From assembly GCA_018240895.1 (NCBI GenBank), contig JAFEEX010000011.1:27978-91977 (forward strand): a stretch of 64,000 nucleotides of DNA. Direction: 5' to 3'. A program made the translations under genes and the position numbers. Numbering within the stretch: the stretch's first letter is position 1; the number at the start of each line of letters is the position of its first letter. The notes under the pieces were generated by a model. That model had not been told where the DNA came from. It made no database searches and worked only from the letters and a program-made list of their open reading frames with translations. Source of the DNA: Pseudomonadota bacterium. GTDB lineage: Bacteria; Pseudomonadota; Alphaproteobacteria; Sphingomonadales; Sphingomonadaceae. Below, piece after piece: positions 1 to 10,228 of this stretch.

Positions 1-56
1 AAGCCCTTGAGGTTATGTTCACGCGCACCGCGCACGACGATTTTGGTTAGCGACAT
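1..56 (-). CDS. uvrA: UvrA, excinuclease ABC subunit A (N-terminal fragment, cut by the window edge)
   Basis: Only the first 18 codons are in the window. Read on the minus strand from the ATG at 56 they give MSLTKIVVRGAREHNLKG, the conserved UvrA N-terminus just ahead of the first ATP-binding domain. UvrA is the damage-recognition ATPase of nucleotide excision repair in the cytoplasm. A GTTC-N7-GTTC LexA box lies 13 bp upstream of the start, which is where an alphaproteobacterial SOS gene would carry it and supports both the identity and the start. The gene continues leftward out of the window, so nothing can be said about its integrity. Confidence 0.88.
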   Translation of the reverse strand, partial: MSLTKIVVRGAREHNLKG

Positions 57-68
57 GGCGCGATCTTT

Positions 69-83
69 GTTCCACATCTGTTC
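69..83 (-). promoter_or_regulatory. LexA (SOS) box of uvrA
   Basis: On the plus strand the sequence reads GTTC-CACATCT-GTTC, a perfect direct repeat GTTC-N7-GTTC, the LexA operator known from alphaproteobacteria; on the uvrA strand it is GAAC-N7-GAAC. It sits 13 bp before the uvrA start codon, so LexA binding would block the promoter or early elongation. The rest of the stretch to 336 shows no convincing gene. Confidence 0.8.
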
Positions 84-336
84 ACAGGAAACAAGGGGCG
101 CAGGCGCGCGCCCTGTGGGAAGATGGGAGGCCGGGGATTGCAGCGCAAGACCGGCGGCCTTCCACCAACGTCAAATGCTTTTCGCCCAACGACATTGACA
201 CGCGCCTGCCCGCGCGCGAGGCACTGCGCATGACAATGCCGCGCGATCGGCCGATCGCCATTGGACCCAACCTGCGGAGCCGCCTGTCAGGGCCGGCCCC
301 CGTTCCCACGCCGGGGACACAACACAAGGATTTTCC

Positions 337-2460
337 ATGCGCACACTTACCCTTGGCGCGCTGGCCGTGCTGACCACATCGCTCAGCCCGCTTGCCGCTA
401 CAACCGCCAATGCCCAGGCCGCCGGCAGCATCTTTGCCGATGCATCGACCCTGCCGTTTCAGGCTCCGGATTTTTCGAAGATCAAGGACAGCGACTATCA
501 GCCCGCCATCCTTCAGGGGATCGCCAGGCAACAGGCGGAAATCGATGCGATTGCCAACAATCCCGATGCGCCGACCTTTGCCAATACGATAGAGGCCAAG
601 GAACGCTCAGGTCAGATGCTGAACCGCGTTTACAACGTGTTCAGCGCGCTGACCTCTGCCAACACCAATGACGCGCTGGACAAGATCGACAGCGAAACCG
701 CACCAAAGATTGCCGCATTGCAAGATGCCATCAATCTCAACCCCAAGCTGTTTCAGCGGGTCAAAACGCTTTATGACCAGCGTGCGACGCTGGGATTGAC
801 TGCGGATCAGTTGCAGGTGCTGACCGTGACCTATCAGGACATGGCCCGCAACGGCGCGCTGCTTTCCGTGGCGGACAAGGCGGCGCTGACCACGCTTAAC
901 GGCAAGATCGCCGCGCTGCAGACCGAATTCGGGCAGAAGCTGACCGCCGGAACCAAGGACGGCGCGCTGGTGGTGAAGAGCAAGGCCGCGCTGGCGGGGA
1001 TGTCGGACGGAGAGATCGCCGCCGCTGCCAAGGCCGCGGCAGATCGCAAGTTGCCGGGGGGCAGCTATGTCATCGCCTTGCAGAACACCACGCAGCAGCC
1101 GGCGCTTTCCAGCCTGACCAATCGCGCAACCCGCCAGGCGCTGTTCACCAAGAGCTGGACCCGGTCGGAAAAGGGTGATGCCAATGATACCCGCGCTCTG
1201 GTGCAGGAACTGGCCCAGCTTCGCGCCCAGAAGGCCAAGCTGCTGGGCTTTCCCGATTATGCCAGCTTCGCCCTGTCAGACCAGATGGCCAAGACCCGCG
1301 ACACCGCAACCGGTTTTCTGCAACAGATGGTCCCGGCACTGGCCAGCGCGCAGCACCGCGACGCGGCGGAGCTGAACACGCTGATCAAGACCAAGGGCGG
1401 CAAGTTCACCGTCAACCCGGCTGACTGGAACTATTATTCCGAACAGCTTCGCAAAGCCCGCTTCGATCTGGATCAGGGCCAGATCAAACCCTACCTTGAA
1501 ATTACCAATGTTCTGGAAAACGGCGTGTTCTTTGCCGCCAACCAGCTTTACGGCCTGTCTTTCAAGAAGCGTAGCGACATCCCCGTCTATCACCCGGACG
1601 TGACGGTCTATCAGGTCAACGATGCCGATGGCAGCGAACTGGCGCTGTTCTATTTCGACCCGTGGAAGCGCGACAATAAGCAGGGCGGCGCCTGGATGTC
1701 GAACTTCGTCAACCAGACCACGCTGCTGGGCACCAAGCCGGTGGTCTTCAACGTCGAAAACTTCATCAAGCCCGCTGCGGGCCAACCGGCGCTGATCACC
1801 TGGGACGATGCCAACACCATGTTCCATGAATTCGGCCACGCCCTGCACGGGATGCTGTCAAACCAGAAATACCCGACCATCGCAGGCACCAACACCGCGC
1901 GCGATTTCGTGGAGTTTCCCAGCCAGTTCAATGAAAACTGGATGACCGAACCCGCGGTGCTGGCCAATTTCGCCAAGCATTACCAGACCGGCGCGCCGAT
2001 GCCGGCTGACCTGATCGCCAAGATCAAGAAGGCCCATACCTTCAACCAGGGTTACGCGTTGGGCGAGGTGATCGCGGCGGCTCTGCTTGACCTGAAATGG
2101 CATTCGCTGCCGGCATCCGCGCCGAAGCAGGACGTGCTGAAGTTCGAAAGCCAGGCGCTTGGGGCAACCGGACTTGATGTGAAGGATGTGCCCAGCCGGT
2201 ATCATTCCCCCTATTTCCGTCACATCTGGGGCGGCGGCTATGCTGCGGGTTACTATGCCTATAGCTGGACCGAGATGCTCGATCACGATGCCTTCCAGTG
2301 GTTCACCGACAATGGCGGGATGACCCGCGCCAACGGCCAGCGCTTCCGCGACATGATCCTGTCAAAGGGGCATTCACAGGACTATGCGGAAATGTACCGC
2401 GCCTTCACGGGCCGCGATCCCAGCATCGAACCGATGCTGAAGGCACGCGGACTCAAATAG
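337..2460 (+). CDS. M3 family zinc metallopeptidase, peptidyl-dipeptidase Dcp-like, exported
   Basis: A 707-residue thimet oligopeptidase/Dcp-type enzyme. The zinc motif HEFGH is at residues 497-501 and the third-ligand glutamate lies in VEFPSQ (E526), the standard M3 arrangement. Residues 1 to about 27 form a signal peptide (hydrophobic ALAVLTTSLSPLA, then an Ala-Gln cleavage-like region), so it should act in the periplasm trimming short peptides. The length is normal for the family (about 680-720). An AAGGA ribosome site stands 6 bp before the ATG. The stop overlaps the convergent btuD stop by 8 bp. Its exact cleavage mode (dipeptidyl carboxypeptidase or oligopeptidase A-like) cannot be decided by eye. 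Confidence 0.9.
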   Translation: MRTLTLGALAVLTTSLSPLAATTANAQAAGSIFADASTLPFQAPDFSKIKDSDYQPAILQGIARQQAEIDAIANNPDAPTFANTIEAKERSGQMLNRVYNVFSALTSANTNDALDKIDSETAPKIAALQDAINLNPKLFQRVKTLYDQRATLGLTADQLQVLTVTYQDMARNGALLSVADKAALTTLNGKIAALQTEFGQKLTAGTKDGALVVKSKAALAGMSDGEIAAAAKAAADRKLPGGSYVIALQNTTQQPALSSLTNRATRQALFTKSWTRSEKGDANDTRALVQELAQLRAQKAKLLGFPDYASFALSDQMAKTRDTATGFLQQMVPALASAQHRDAAELNTLIKTKGGKFTVNPADWNYYSEQLRKARFDLDQGQIKPYLEITNVLENGVFFAANQLYGLSFKKRSDIPVYHPDVTVYQVNDADGSELALFYFDPWKRDNKQGGAWMSNFVNQTTLLGTKPVVFNVENFIKPAAGQPALITWDDANTMFHEFGHALHGMLSNQKYPTIAGTNTARDFVEFPSQFNENWMTEPAVLANFAKHYQTGAPMPADLIAKIKKAHTFNQGYALGEVIAAALLDLKWHSLPASAPKQDVLKFESQALGATGLDVKDVPSRYHSPYFRHIWGGGYAAGYYAYSWTEMLDHDAFQWFTDNGGMTRANGQRFRDMILSKGHSQDYAEMYRAFTGRDPSIEPMLKARGLK

Positions 2461-3208
2461 GGTCCACGGCAGGTTGGATTGTCAGGGCGCGCTGGCCGGG
2501 ATTGCCCAGCCAGCGCGTCTCCACACCCCAGACCCGCGCGATAACAGCGCTGGAGAGCGCCTGAGCCGGCGGACCATCAGCGGCGATTGCCCCGCCTGAC
2601 AGAACCACCACACGGTCTGCCCAATTCATCGCCAGCGCCAGATCATGAAGCACCAGCACCACGCCCAGTTGTTGCTCTGCCAGAACGCGAAACTGGCGAA
2701 GCAGGCCTTGCTGATGCGACAGGTCAAGGCTGGCCAGCGGCTCATCAGCAAGCAGCCAGCGCGGCGTGCCGGCCAGCACGCGGGCCAGCAAGGCCCTTGC
2801 CCGTTCGCCGCCTGACAGGCGTGACAGCGATCGGCGGCGCAGCGGGGCAAGCTGCATCGCGGCCAGCGCAGCATCCACCGCCTGGCGGTCAGTCGCTGCA
2901 TCGCCGCGCCATGGCAAACGTCCCAGCCCCACCAGCGTTTCTACTGACAGATCCCAGGCAACCTCTCCGTCCTGCGGCAGATAGCCGATCGCCTGCGCGC
3001 GGATGCGCGGCGGCACGGTGGACAATGGTGTGCCGTCCAGTTCGATCGTTCCTTCATGTGGCGTGATCAGGCCCGCCAGGCTGGCGATCAGGCTGGATTT
3101 TCCCGCACCGTTGGGGCCGCAGATCGCGGTGATCGTGCCAGCTTCCAGCGCCAGCGAAACATCGCCGAGCCGGCCGCCCACCGTCAGGTTGCGCACCCCC
3201 AGCGTCAT
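2453..3208 (-). CDS. btuD: Vitamin B12 ABC transporter, ATP-binding protein BtuD
   Basis: A 251-residue ABC ATPase: Walker A GPNGAGKSS at residues 31-39, signature LSGGE at 131-135, Walker B LLADEP at 152-157, H-loop His188. It would energise cobalamin import through BtuC. The start ATG (3208) overlaps the btuC stop by 4 bp (ATGA), implying translational coupling; a longer open frame extends upstream but runs through btuC and is not used. It is the last gene of btuB-btuF-btuC-btuD. The family also contains siderophore and haem ATPases; the B12 assignment rests on the riboswitch and on the BtuB/BtuF neighbours. Confidence 0.88.
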   Translation of the reverse strand: MTLGVRNLTVGGRLGDVSLALEAGTITAICGPNGAGKSSLIASLAGLITPHEGTIELDGTPLSTVPPRIRAQAIGYLPQDGEVAWDLSVETLVGLGRLPWRGDAATDRQAVDAALAAMQLAPLRRRSLSRLSGGERARALLARVLAGTPRWLLADEPLASLDLSHQQGLLRQFRVLAEQQLGVVLVLHDLALAMNWADRVVVLSGGAIAADGPPAQALSSAVIARVWGVETRWLGNPGQRALTIQPAVDPI

Positions 3209-4167
3209 GGCAGATCTCTCCGCATCCGCACCAGCAGCGCAAGGAAGAACGGCGCGCCAAGCAGCGACAGGGCAATACCCAGCCGCAATTCCCCCCCGGA
3301 AAGCGGCAATATCCGGCACAGGCAATCGGCGATCAGCAGCAACAGCGCGCCGGCCAGCGCGCTTGGCACGATCAGCCGCGATGGACGCCCATCGGTAAGT
3401 GGCCGGACCAGATGCGGCACGATCAGTCCAACGAAACCGATGATCCCGGCCGCGGCCACGCTTGCGCCGATCGTCAGGCCAACCCCGCCGATCATCAATG
3501 CCTGAAGCCGCCCGGGGCTGGCCCCCAGCGAGCGCGCCGCCGCTTCGCCCAGCGAAAGCGCATCCAACGCGCGGCCCGCCTTCAGCAACAGCGCAATTCC
3601 CGCAAGCGTCAACGGCGCGGCGATCCACACGTCATGCCACGACCGGTCAGTCAGCGCGCCCATCAGCCAGGTGACGATTTCACTGAGCGCGAACGGCGTG
3701 GGTGACAGGCTGATCGCCAGGCTCATCAATGCCCCCGCCAGGCTGGCGATCATCATTCCCGCAAGGGTGAACAGCATAACCGATCCGCCCCGCCCGGCGA
3801 TCAGCGCCAGCAGGGCCATGGCCCCGCCCGCGCCGATCAGGGCGAAGGCAGGCAACGCCCAAGGTTGGGCCGCCATGCCGGTCCAGAAGCTCAGCACCGC
3901 GCCCAGCGCAGCGCCGGGCGCGATTCCGAACAGGCCGGGATCGGCCAGCGGATTGCGCAGATAACCCTGCATCGCCGCCCCCGCAGCCCCCAGCCCGGCA
4001 CCAAGGACAAGCGCCAGCACGGCGCGCGGCAGGCGCAGGTCAATCAGGATGGTCATTGCATTGGGCACTTGCGGCGCGAAGGGATCTATCCACACTCGAC
4101 CCGCCAACAGCGAAAGCGGCACGGCCAGGATCAGCAAGACCAGCAGAATCGGGATTGGGCGGGTCAT
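3205..4167 (-). CDS. btuC: Vitamin B12 ABC transporter permease BtuC (FecCD family)
   Basis: A 320-residue, very hydrophobic protein of the FecCD/BtuC permease family with roughly ten membrane segments. Family marks include RLPRAVLALVLGAGLGAAGA near the N-terminus, the region NPLADPGLFGIAPGAALGA, and GFVGLIVPHLVR before the C-terminal helices. It forms the membrane channel for cobalamin. The ATG at 4167 follows an ATGA overlap with the btuF stop; the frame is open further upstream but only inside btuF. Operon position between btuF and btuD and the riboswitch upstream identify the substrate as a corrinoid by inference. Confidence 0.9.
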   Translation of the reverse strand: MTRPIPILLVLLILAVPLSLLAGRVWIDPFAPQVPNAMTILIDLRLPRAVLALVLGAGLGAAGAAMQGYLRNPLADPGLFGIAPGAALGAVLSFWTGMAAQPWALPAFALIGAGGAMALLALIAGRGGSVMLFTLAGMMIASLAGALMSLAISLSPTPFALSEIVTWLMGALTDRSWHDVWIAAPLTLAGIALLLKAGRALDALSLGEAAARSLGASPGRLQALMIGGVGLTIGASVAAAGIIGFVGLIVPHLVRPLTDGRPSRLIVPSALAGALLLLIADCLCRILPLSGGELRLGIALSLLGAPFFLALLVRMRRDLP

Positions 4168-4997
4168 GAAACGCTCCGCCGCACCTGGGCCAGCCGCTGC
4201 GCCGCACGAATGATCGTGGGGCCGCCGCACCACAGCAATGCCGGATCAAACCGTTCCAGCCGCGTGTTCTTCAGCGCGGCCAGCGCGGGATGGCGCAGCA
4301 GGCGGTCCTGCTCGGCATGGGCGCTTCCCGCGGTCAGGATCACCCGCGGCGGATCGGCCAGCATCTGCTCAAGCGGCAGCAGGTCGGCCTGCCGCAGCCC
4401 GCGTTCCGCCGCCGCGTTACGGAACCCGGTCCGGCGCAGCAGGTCAGAAATCAGCGCGCCCTTCCCCGGTACGATACCGCCAGATTGCCAGACCACCGCT
4501 GTCACCGGCGGGCCGGGCGGCGGCGCGGCGGCGGCAAGCGCGGTATCGATCCGCGCCACCAGTGCCTCGCCCCGATCAGGATGCCCCGCGAGCGCGGCAA
4601 GCCGGCGGATCTGGGCTGCACTGTCCGCTATTGTCGCCGTCATGCCGACCTGCTCGAGCCGGAAACCGCCCCGTTCCAGCGCCGCGCGGGTTGCCGGACC
4701 GGTGAAGGTGCCATCAAGCACCACGTCCGGGCGCAGCGCCATAACCTCCTCCACCGTCCCGCCGACCATGCGGAAACGGCGCGCGGTGGCAAGGTTCATC
4801 GACGATGCATCCGGATCGCGGCTGTAGCTTGACAGGGCCAGGATCTGCGCCGGATCGGCCACCTCGGCCAGGATCGCATCGGTACAGGGATTCAGACTGA
4901 CGAAAGTGGGGCCTTGGCCTGCCATCTTGCGCGCTGGCGCAGCGGAACACCCCGCCAGCATCGCCACAAGCAGCAGACCAAGGCCCGCCTTCACCAC
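4164..4997 (-). CDS. btuF: Cobalamin-binding periplasmic lipoprotein BtuF
   Basis: A 277-residue periplasmic binding protein of the helical-backbone (BtuF/FhuD) class. The N-terminus is a lipoprotein signal, hydrophobic stretch then LAGC with Cys17 as the lipidated residue. The mature part has the typical SLNPCTDAIL and LRPDVVLDGTF segments of the first lobe and a DPALLWCGGP region near the C-terminus. It would hand cobalamin from BtuB/periplasm to BtuC. The start is GTG at 4997, overlapping the btuB stop within GTGGTGA; the second GTG (4994) is an equally possible start. Coupled to btuB upstream and btuC downstream. Confidence 0.87.
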   Translation of the reverse strand: MVKAGLGLLLVAMLAGCSAAPARKMAGQGPTFVSLNPCTDAILAEVADPAQILALSSYSRDPDASSMNLATARRFRMVGGTVEEVMALRPDVVLDGTFTGPATRAALERGGFRLEQVGMTATIADSAAQIRRLAALAGHPDRGEALVARIDTALAAAAPPPGPPVTAVVWQSGGIVPGKGALISDLLRRTGFRNAAAERGLRQADLLPLEQMLADPPRVILTAGSAHAEQDRLLRHPALAALKNTRLERFDPALLWCGGPTIIRAAQRLAQVRRSVS

Positions 4998-6868
4998 CGC
5001 GCGCGCACCCCGGCATAGGCCGAGCGGCGATAGGTGCCGTAATCGGCAGCGGTAGCATAGCGCGCATTGGTCAGATTCTCGATCCGGGCGAACAGTTCAA
5101 ACCGGTCGCCCACCGGCAGGCTGGCGCGCAGGGTTGCCAGGGCATAGCCATCCAGCCGGGTGATATTGCCCGGCAGATCATAGCTGTCCGACACCATCCG
5201 CAGGTCACCGCCCAGCGCCAGCCCGGCCAGCGGCGTGGTCCAGTCAGCAGACAGGGTAACCGCATTGTGCGGCCGCCGGGCCAGCTCGGTTCCGGTATCG
5301 CGGTCAGTCGCCTTGACGTAGGTATAGACTGCGCCCGCAGTCAGGCGCGGGCTGATCTGCGCGCCCAGTTCCAGCTCAACCCCTTCGGCACGGGCGCGAC
5401 CGGTGTTGTAATAGCCGCTGGGCCAAAGGTAGGAAATCAGCTGCCGGCTATCGCGGCGGAAAGCGGTCAGCGCGAAATGCAGCGGACCATTGCGGTCGCC
5501 GTGCTCGATTCCAACATCAAAGCTCTCACTGGTTTCCGGGCGCAGCTTAGCATTCCCGCCATAGCCATAGAGCTGATACAGTGTAGGCGCCTTGAAGCCC
5601 TGCCCCCACGAGGCGCGCAGCCGCCAGTTCCCGCCAATGCCCACCGCGCCGTCTGCGCCAAAGGTCCAGTGCGTGCCGAAACGATCATGATCGTCAATCC
5701 GCGCCCCGGCGGTCAGGTTAAGGCCTCGGCCCTGGTGCAGGCCAAGGAGCAGGTGACCACTCGTCAGCCGGGCGGTGCTGCGGGCGTTGTAAGTGGTTGA
5801 AAACCGCGTCCATTCGCTGTCACCGCCAAAATCGAGCGACAGGTTCGGGCCAAGATCATAACGCCCCGTCAGGTCGGCGCGGACCGAGCGGCCAGCCGTA
5901 TCGAAATTTGAGGCCGTGCCATAGGTCGGATCGAAATAGGACCGCCGCGTATCCGACAGCGCCAGACCGGCGGCGAGGCGCAGGGCATTGCCACGATAGT
6001 CGATCCCCGCCCGGCCCGATCCCTGGCGGGTCGTCTGGTATTCGGGCGTGTCAGCGAAGATTGTGTAGGTCGGCGCCGGATAGCCATCAAAGTCGACCCG
6101 GCTGTCGGCATAGCGGCCCGTGGCCACCAGCGCGACATCATTGGTCACCGCCACCCGGCCCGACCCGCCGACATTCCACTGGCGAAACCCGTCCGGCTCG
6201 GTGCCGCCGGCAAAGGCCGAAATACCATGGCTGTGAACGTAGCCACCGTTCAGCGCAAGGAATGTCGCGTCCGTTCCCAGCCGCGCACCGGCCGATGTGG
6301 TCAGCGTATCGTGCGCACCGTATTCGGCGCTGGCGCGCAGGCGGGCCGTGGTATCGCTGGTCAGCGCCAGCACCCCGCCAATCGCGTCAGAGCCCCATGC
6401 CACCGAGTTCGAGCCGCGCAGCAGCTCGATCTTGCCGATCCCGCCCGGCAGCAGAGTGCCAAGATCGAACCCGCCGGACGGCGCAGCGGCGTCCTCCATC
6501 CGCACGCCATCGATCAGCACCACAAGCTGCTCGGAATTGGCGCCGCGCACGAACAGGCTGGTGGTGCTGCCAAGCCCGCCATTGCGCGACAGGGTCACGC
6601 CGGGAAGCCGCTCCAGAACGCGGGTGATGTCAGGCCCCTGGACCTTGACGATTTCGCGGGCAGTGATGACGCTGATCGATTGTCCGGACTGCTCGATCAA
6701 CTGGCGGTTGCCGGTAGCGACCACGGTTATCTCATCGTCGTTGATCCGCCGCACGGGCAGGATGACATCGCCCGCGCAGATCGTGGTTGAACAGGGATCG
6801 CGAAATTCCTGCGCTGCGGCGGGAACCGCTGCCAAGCAGGACATCGAAACACAAATCAGCTTTTTCAC
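4991..6868 (-). CDS. btuB: TonB-dependent vitamin B12 receptor BtuB
   Basis: A 625-residue outer-membrane receptor. After a signal peptide (KLICVSMSCLAAVPAAAQ) comes a TonB-box-like segment DDEITVVATGN, then the plug domain (ITAREIVKVQGPDITRVLERLPGV, split here as typical NPNL-less plug features, with LLRGSNSVAWGSDAIGGV) and a beta-barrel ending in an aromatic Trp. The start is taken as GTG at 6868 because GGAGG stands 7 bp before it and a signal peptide follows directly; the frame is open upstream but that part is the riboswitch. It imports cobalamin across the outer membrane with TonB energy and heads the btuB-F-C-D operon. Confidence 0.9.
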   Translation of the reverse strand: MKKLICVSMSCLAAVPAAAQEFRDPCSTTICAGDVILPVRRINDDEITVVATGNRQLIEQSGQSISVITAREIVKVQGPDITRVLERLPGVTLSRNGGLGSTTSLFVRGANSEQLVVLIDGVRMEDAAAPSGGFDLGTLLPGGIGKIELLRGSNSVAWGSDAIGGVLALTSDTTARLRASAEYGAHDTLTTSAGARLGTDATFLALNGGYVHSHGISAFAGGTEPDGFRQWNVGGSGRVAVTNDVALVATGRYADSRVDFDGYPAPTYTIFADTPEYQTTRQGSGRAGIDYRGNALRLAAGLALSDTRRSYFDPTYGTASNFDTAGRSVRADLTGRYDLGPNLSLDFGGDSEWTRFSTTYNARSTARLTSGHLLLGLHQGRGLNLTAGARIDDHDRFGTHWTFGADGAVGIGGNWRLRASWGQGFKAPTLYQLYGYGGNAKLRPETSESFDVGIEHGDRNGPLHFALTAFRRDSRQLISYLWPSGYYNTGRARAEGVELELGAQISPRLTAGAVYTYVKATDRDTGTELARRPHNAVTLSADWTTPLAGLALGGDLRMVSDSYDLPGNITRLDGYALATLRASLPVGDRFELFARIENLTNARYATAADYGTYRRSAYAGVRARW

Positions 6869-6974
6869 AGGCAAACCTCCAGCAATGAACGAATGCCGTT
6901 CATGGCGAGAGGGCCGTGCCAAAGGCGCGGTCCACGCTGCAATCCGGTACACCCCGCCCGGCGCGGAACGACCG

Positions 6975-7135
6975 TCAACGGGCAGGTCTCCTGGCTCCCG
7001 GATCGTCACGCCGCCCCGCCTTCCCGGATCAGGTCCAGTGGCGCACTTGGAGCGGCATTCCCCGGTCACAGTTGCGGGGGCAGCGCAGGAATGACACCTG
7101 CTTCCCTCTTCGGCCGGCGCAAACCGGCAACCCAT
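6975..7135 (-). promoter_or_regulatory. Cobalamin (AdoCbl) riboswitch upstream of btuB
   Basis: Read on the minus strand the element shows the hallmark blocks in order: a GAAGAGGGAAGC 5' segment, GCTGCCCCCGCAACTGTGA, GCCACTGG, GGGAAGGCGGGG, and the B12-box-type 3' segment GAGCCAGGAGACCTGCC (6982-6998). This is the conserved cobalamin aptamer. It lies about 110 bp before the btuB GTG and would shut off the btu operon when B12 is plentiful. The stretch 7136-7310 between it and the divergent hydrolase gene should hold both promoters; no clear -35/-10 pair stands out by eye. Confidence 0.93.
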
Positions 7136-7310
7136 GACGTGAGCGCGCCCTTAGGCGGGTGGGTCCGTCAAGGCAAGGGCGGTCCAATTCTTAACCGCTC
7201 CGGCGTTATGAAGGGGACTGTCTCTCTTTGGCACGATCGCGCCTGCGCCGTAGCGGGATGAAATATATAGCGGAATGCGCGCGCCGCGCGTAAAATAACG
7301 ACGGACACCG

Positions 7311-8468
7311 ATGGACCTGAGCCACACCTTTACCCTGGAAACGCGGCCGCGAGATTTCGCCATCAGGTTGCCGCGCAGGGGTGCGCGCACGATTGGCAGA
7401 CGGTTGCGCCGCAAACACAACGGTCGGCGCTTGTTGATCTTGCTGGCCGCAATTGCCGTTCCGGCGCTGGCCACACCAGCCGATTGGGGCAGTTTCGATA
7501 TCGGCAACGCGGTAAAAGGCGATGTCGCGGTTGAGCCCATGCCGTTTGAGCGTAATGGCGACAGCTTTCCCGGGTCAGCCTTTTACTATCTGACCACCGA
7601 TCCGGCGCCGGGTGCGCTGGGTGAAGGCGTACATTCCGATGCGGAGGATGCGCCCACCCTGGTCGACCCGCTGGCCGGGCCAATTGCCGGATCAATGCGT
7701 GTCGACAACAGCGGGGTCGATCGCAGCCGCGCCTTGGAATGCCTGACCGCGGCAATCTATTACGAGGCGGCGAGCGAGCCCGATCAGGGCCAGCGCGCCG
7801 TGGCGCAGGTGATTCTCAACCGCGTGGCTCATCCCGGCTTCCCGGGCACCGTCTGCGGCGTGGTCTATCAGGGATCGGAACGCAGCACCGGCTGCCAGTT
7901 CAGCTTTACCTGCGATGGATCACTGGCGCGCGTGCCCAGCCGGTTCTTCTGGCAGCGCGCCATGGCCGTGGCCCAGGCGGCACTGTCAGGCTATGTCGAG
8001 CGCAGCGTCGGCCTTGCCACCCATTATCACACCATCGCGGTCCATCCGGCGTGGGACGCGCAGATGAACCACATCACCACCATCGGCGCGCATATGTTCT
8101 TCCGCTGGCGCAGCCGCGCGGGCGATGCCGCCAACTTCCGCTTCGCCTATCTGGGGGGCGAACCGCTGGCCGCGCCGCATACCCGCAATGCCGCCGCCGA
8201 TCGCCTGCCCGACCCCAGCCTGGATCCACTGGCCCTGGCCCGTGCCTTTGAAGCCGGGGTCAAGACCGCGCAAAGCGGCAGCGGGGCGCAGAACGCGGAA
8301 GTTGCCAGCCCTGTGGCAGCGCGCACTTCGGCGGCTCCGACCTATTCAGCGGACGTGCAAAGCCGGGGCGGTGACGCGCAGTACCGCGCAGAAAAGCTGC
8401 CAGAGGGGCAGACTGTCAAACCGGAATTCCAGAACTCTGGCCGGTGGATTGCGCAGCCCGGGACTTGA
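7311..8468 (+). CDS. SleB-type cell wall hydrolase (Hydrolase_2 family), membrane-anchored
   Basis: A 385-residue protein. Residues about 40-55 (RLLILLAAIAVPALA) form a membrane anchor after a very basic cytoplasmic tail. The SleB/cortex-lytic-like catalytic domain covers roughly residues 140-275: CLTAAIYYEAASEPDQGQ with the conserved Glu in YYEA and the second Glu, then [29 protein letters not shown] and the THYHT segment. The C-terminal 110 residues are low-complexity. In proteobacteria such proteins are likely lytic transglycosylases/amidases that remodel peptidoglycan; the exact bond cleaved is not settled by sequence. Divergent from the btu operon. A second, more degenerate member lies at 61538-62653. 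Confidence 0.85.
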   Translation: MDLSHTFTLETRPRDFAIRLPRRGARTIGRRLRRKHNGRRLLILLAAIAVPALATPADWGSFDIGNAVKGDVAVEPMPFERNGDSFPGSAFYYLTTDPAPGALGEGVHSDAEDAPTLVDPLAGPIAGSMRVDNSGVDRSRALECLTAAIYYEAASEPDQGQRAVAQVILNRVAHPGFPGTVCGVVYQGSERSTGCQFSFTCDGSLARVPSRFFWQRAMAVAQAALSGYVERSVGLATHYHTIAVHPAWDAQMNHITTIGAHMFFRWRSRAGDAANFRFAYLGGEPLAAPHTRNAAADRLPDPSLDPLALARAFEAGVKTAQSGSGAQNAEVASPVAARTSAAPTYSADVQSRGGDAQYRAEKLPEGQTVKPEFQNSGRWIAQPGT

Positions 8469-8561
8469 GTGCGGTGCCGGCCGAAGCGCCACAACGCGGC
8501 GTGGTTAAGCTTTGGCAACCATAGCCCCATACGAAGCCTTAGCCCCGATCCGCTATTGCTG

Positions 8562-8909
8562 ATGTCCCGCCCCATTCAGCAACCGGACCGTGCAACGATG
8601 CCCACCCCCTTTGCCGCCGCGATTCGCCCGATCCCGCATTTCATCGGCCGGTTTGAACGGCGCCGGGTGGCGTGCCGCGCGGCAAACGACAACGCCGTCA
8701 GGTCCGGCAGCGATGCGGTGCTTCGCGATGCGCTGAAGCATTTTGCCCGCCATGGGCTCGGCGCGGCGGAAGCGGCCCGAACAGAGGCAGAGCAGGCGCG
8801 CTTTGCCGGCGACCATCAGGGATACCAGCACTGGCTGGACATCTGCCGGACATTGGACCGGCGCATGGCGTCGGCCCTCTCAACGCGGGGCAATCGCCCG
8901 CGTCCCTGA
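8562..8909 (+). CDS. Small protein of unknown function
   Basis: An open frame of about 115 residues whose C-terminal two thirds look like a real protein: a basic segment FERRRVACRAANDNAV is followed by an amphipathic alpha-helical region with many Ala, Glu and Arg residues (DAVLRDALKHFARHGLGAA, then EAEQARFAGDHQGYQHW). No signal peptide or membrane segment. The start is uncertain: the frame is open from a GTG at 8469, with ATG at 8562 and 8598; none has a strong ribosome site. No family is recognised; it lies on the same strand as the hydrolase before it. Confidence 0.55.
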   Translation: MSRPIQQPDRATMPTPFAAAIRPIPHFIGRFERRRVACRAANDNAVRSGSDAVLRDALKHFARHGLGAAEAARTEAEQARFAGDHQGYQHWLDICRTLDRRMASALSTRGNRPRP

Positions 8910-10206
<1,297 letters not shown>

Positions 10207-10228
10207 TCCGCATCAACGGGAGCGCTTC

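Noticed and set aside
6869-7135. An N-terminal extension of BtuB of about 89 residues
   Set aside because: The region is the cobalamin riboswitch, and a GTG with a strong ribosome site directly before a signal peptide explains the true start.
7192-7212. A fourth copy of the CGGTTAAA palindrome at TTAACCGCTCCGGCGTTA
   Set aside because: The spacing and the right half do not fit the other three sites.
7311-8468. A prophage endolysin as explanation for the wall hydrolase
   Set aside because: No phage genes are nearby; it has a membrane anchor and such SleB-type proteins are normal in sphingomonad chromosomes.
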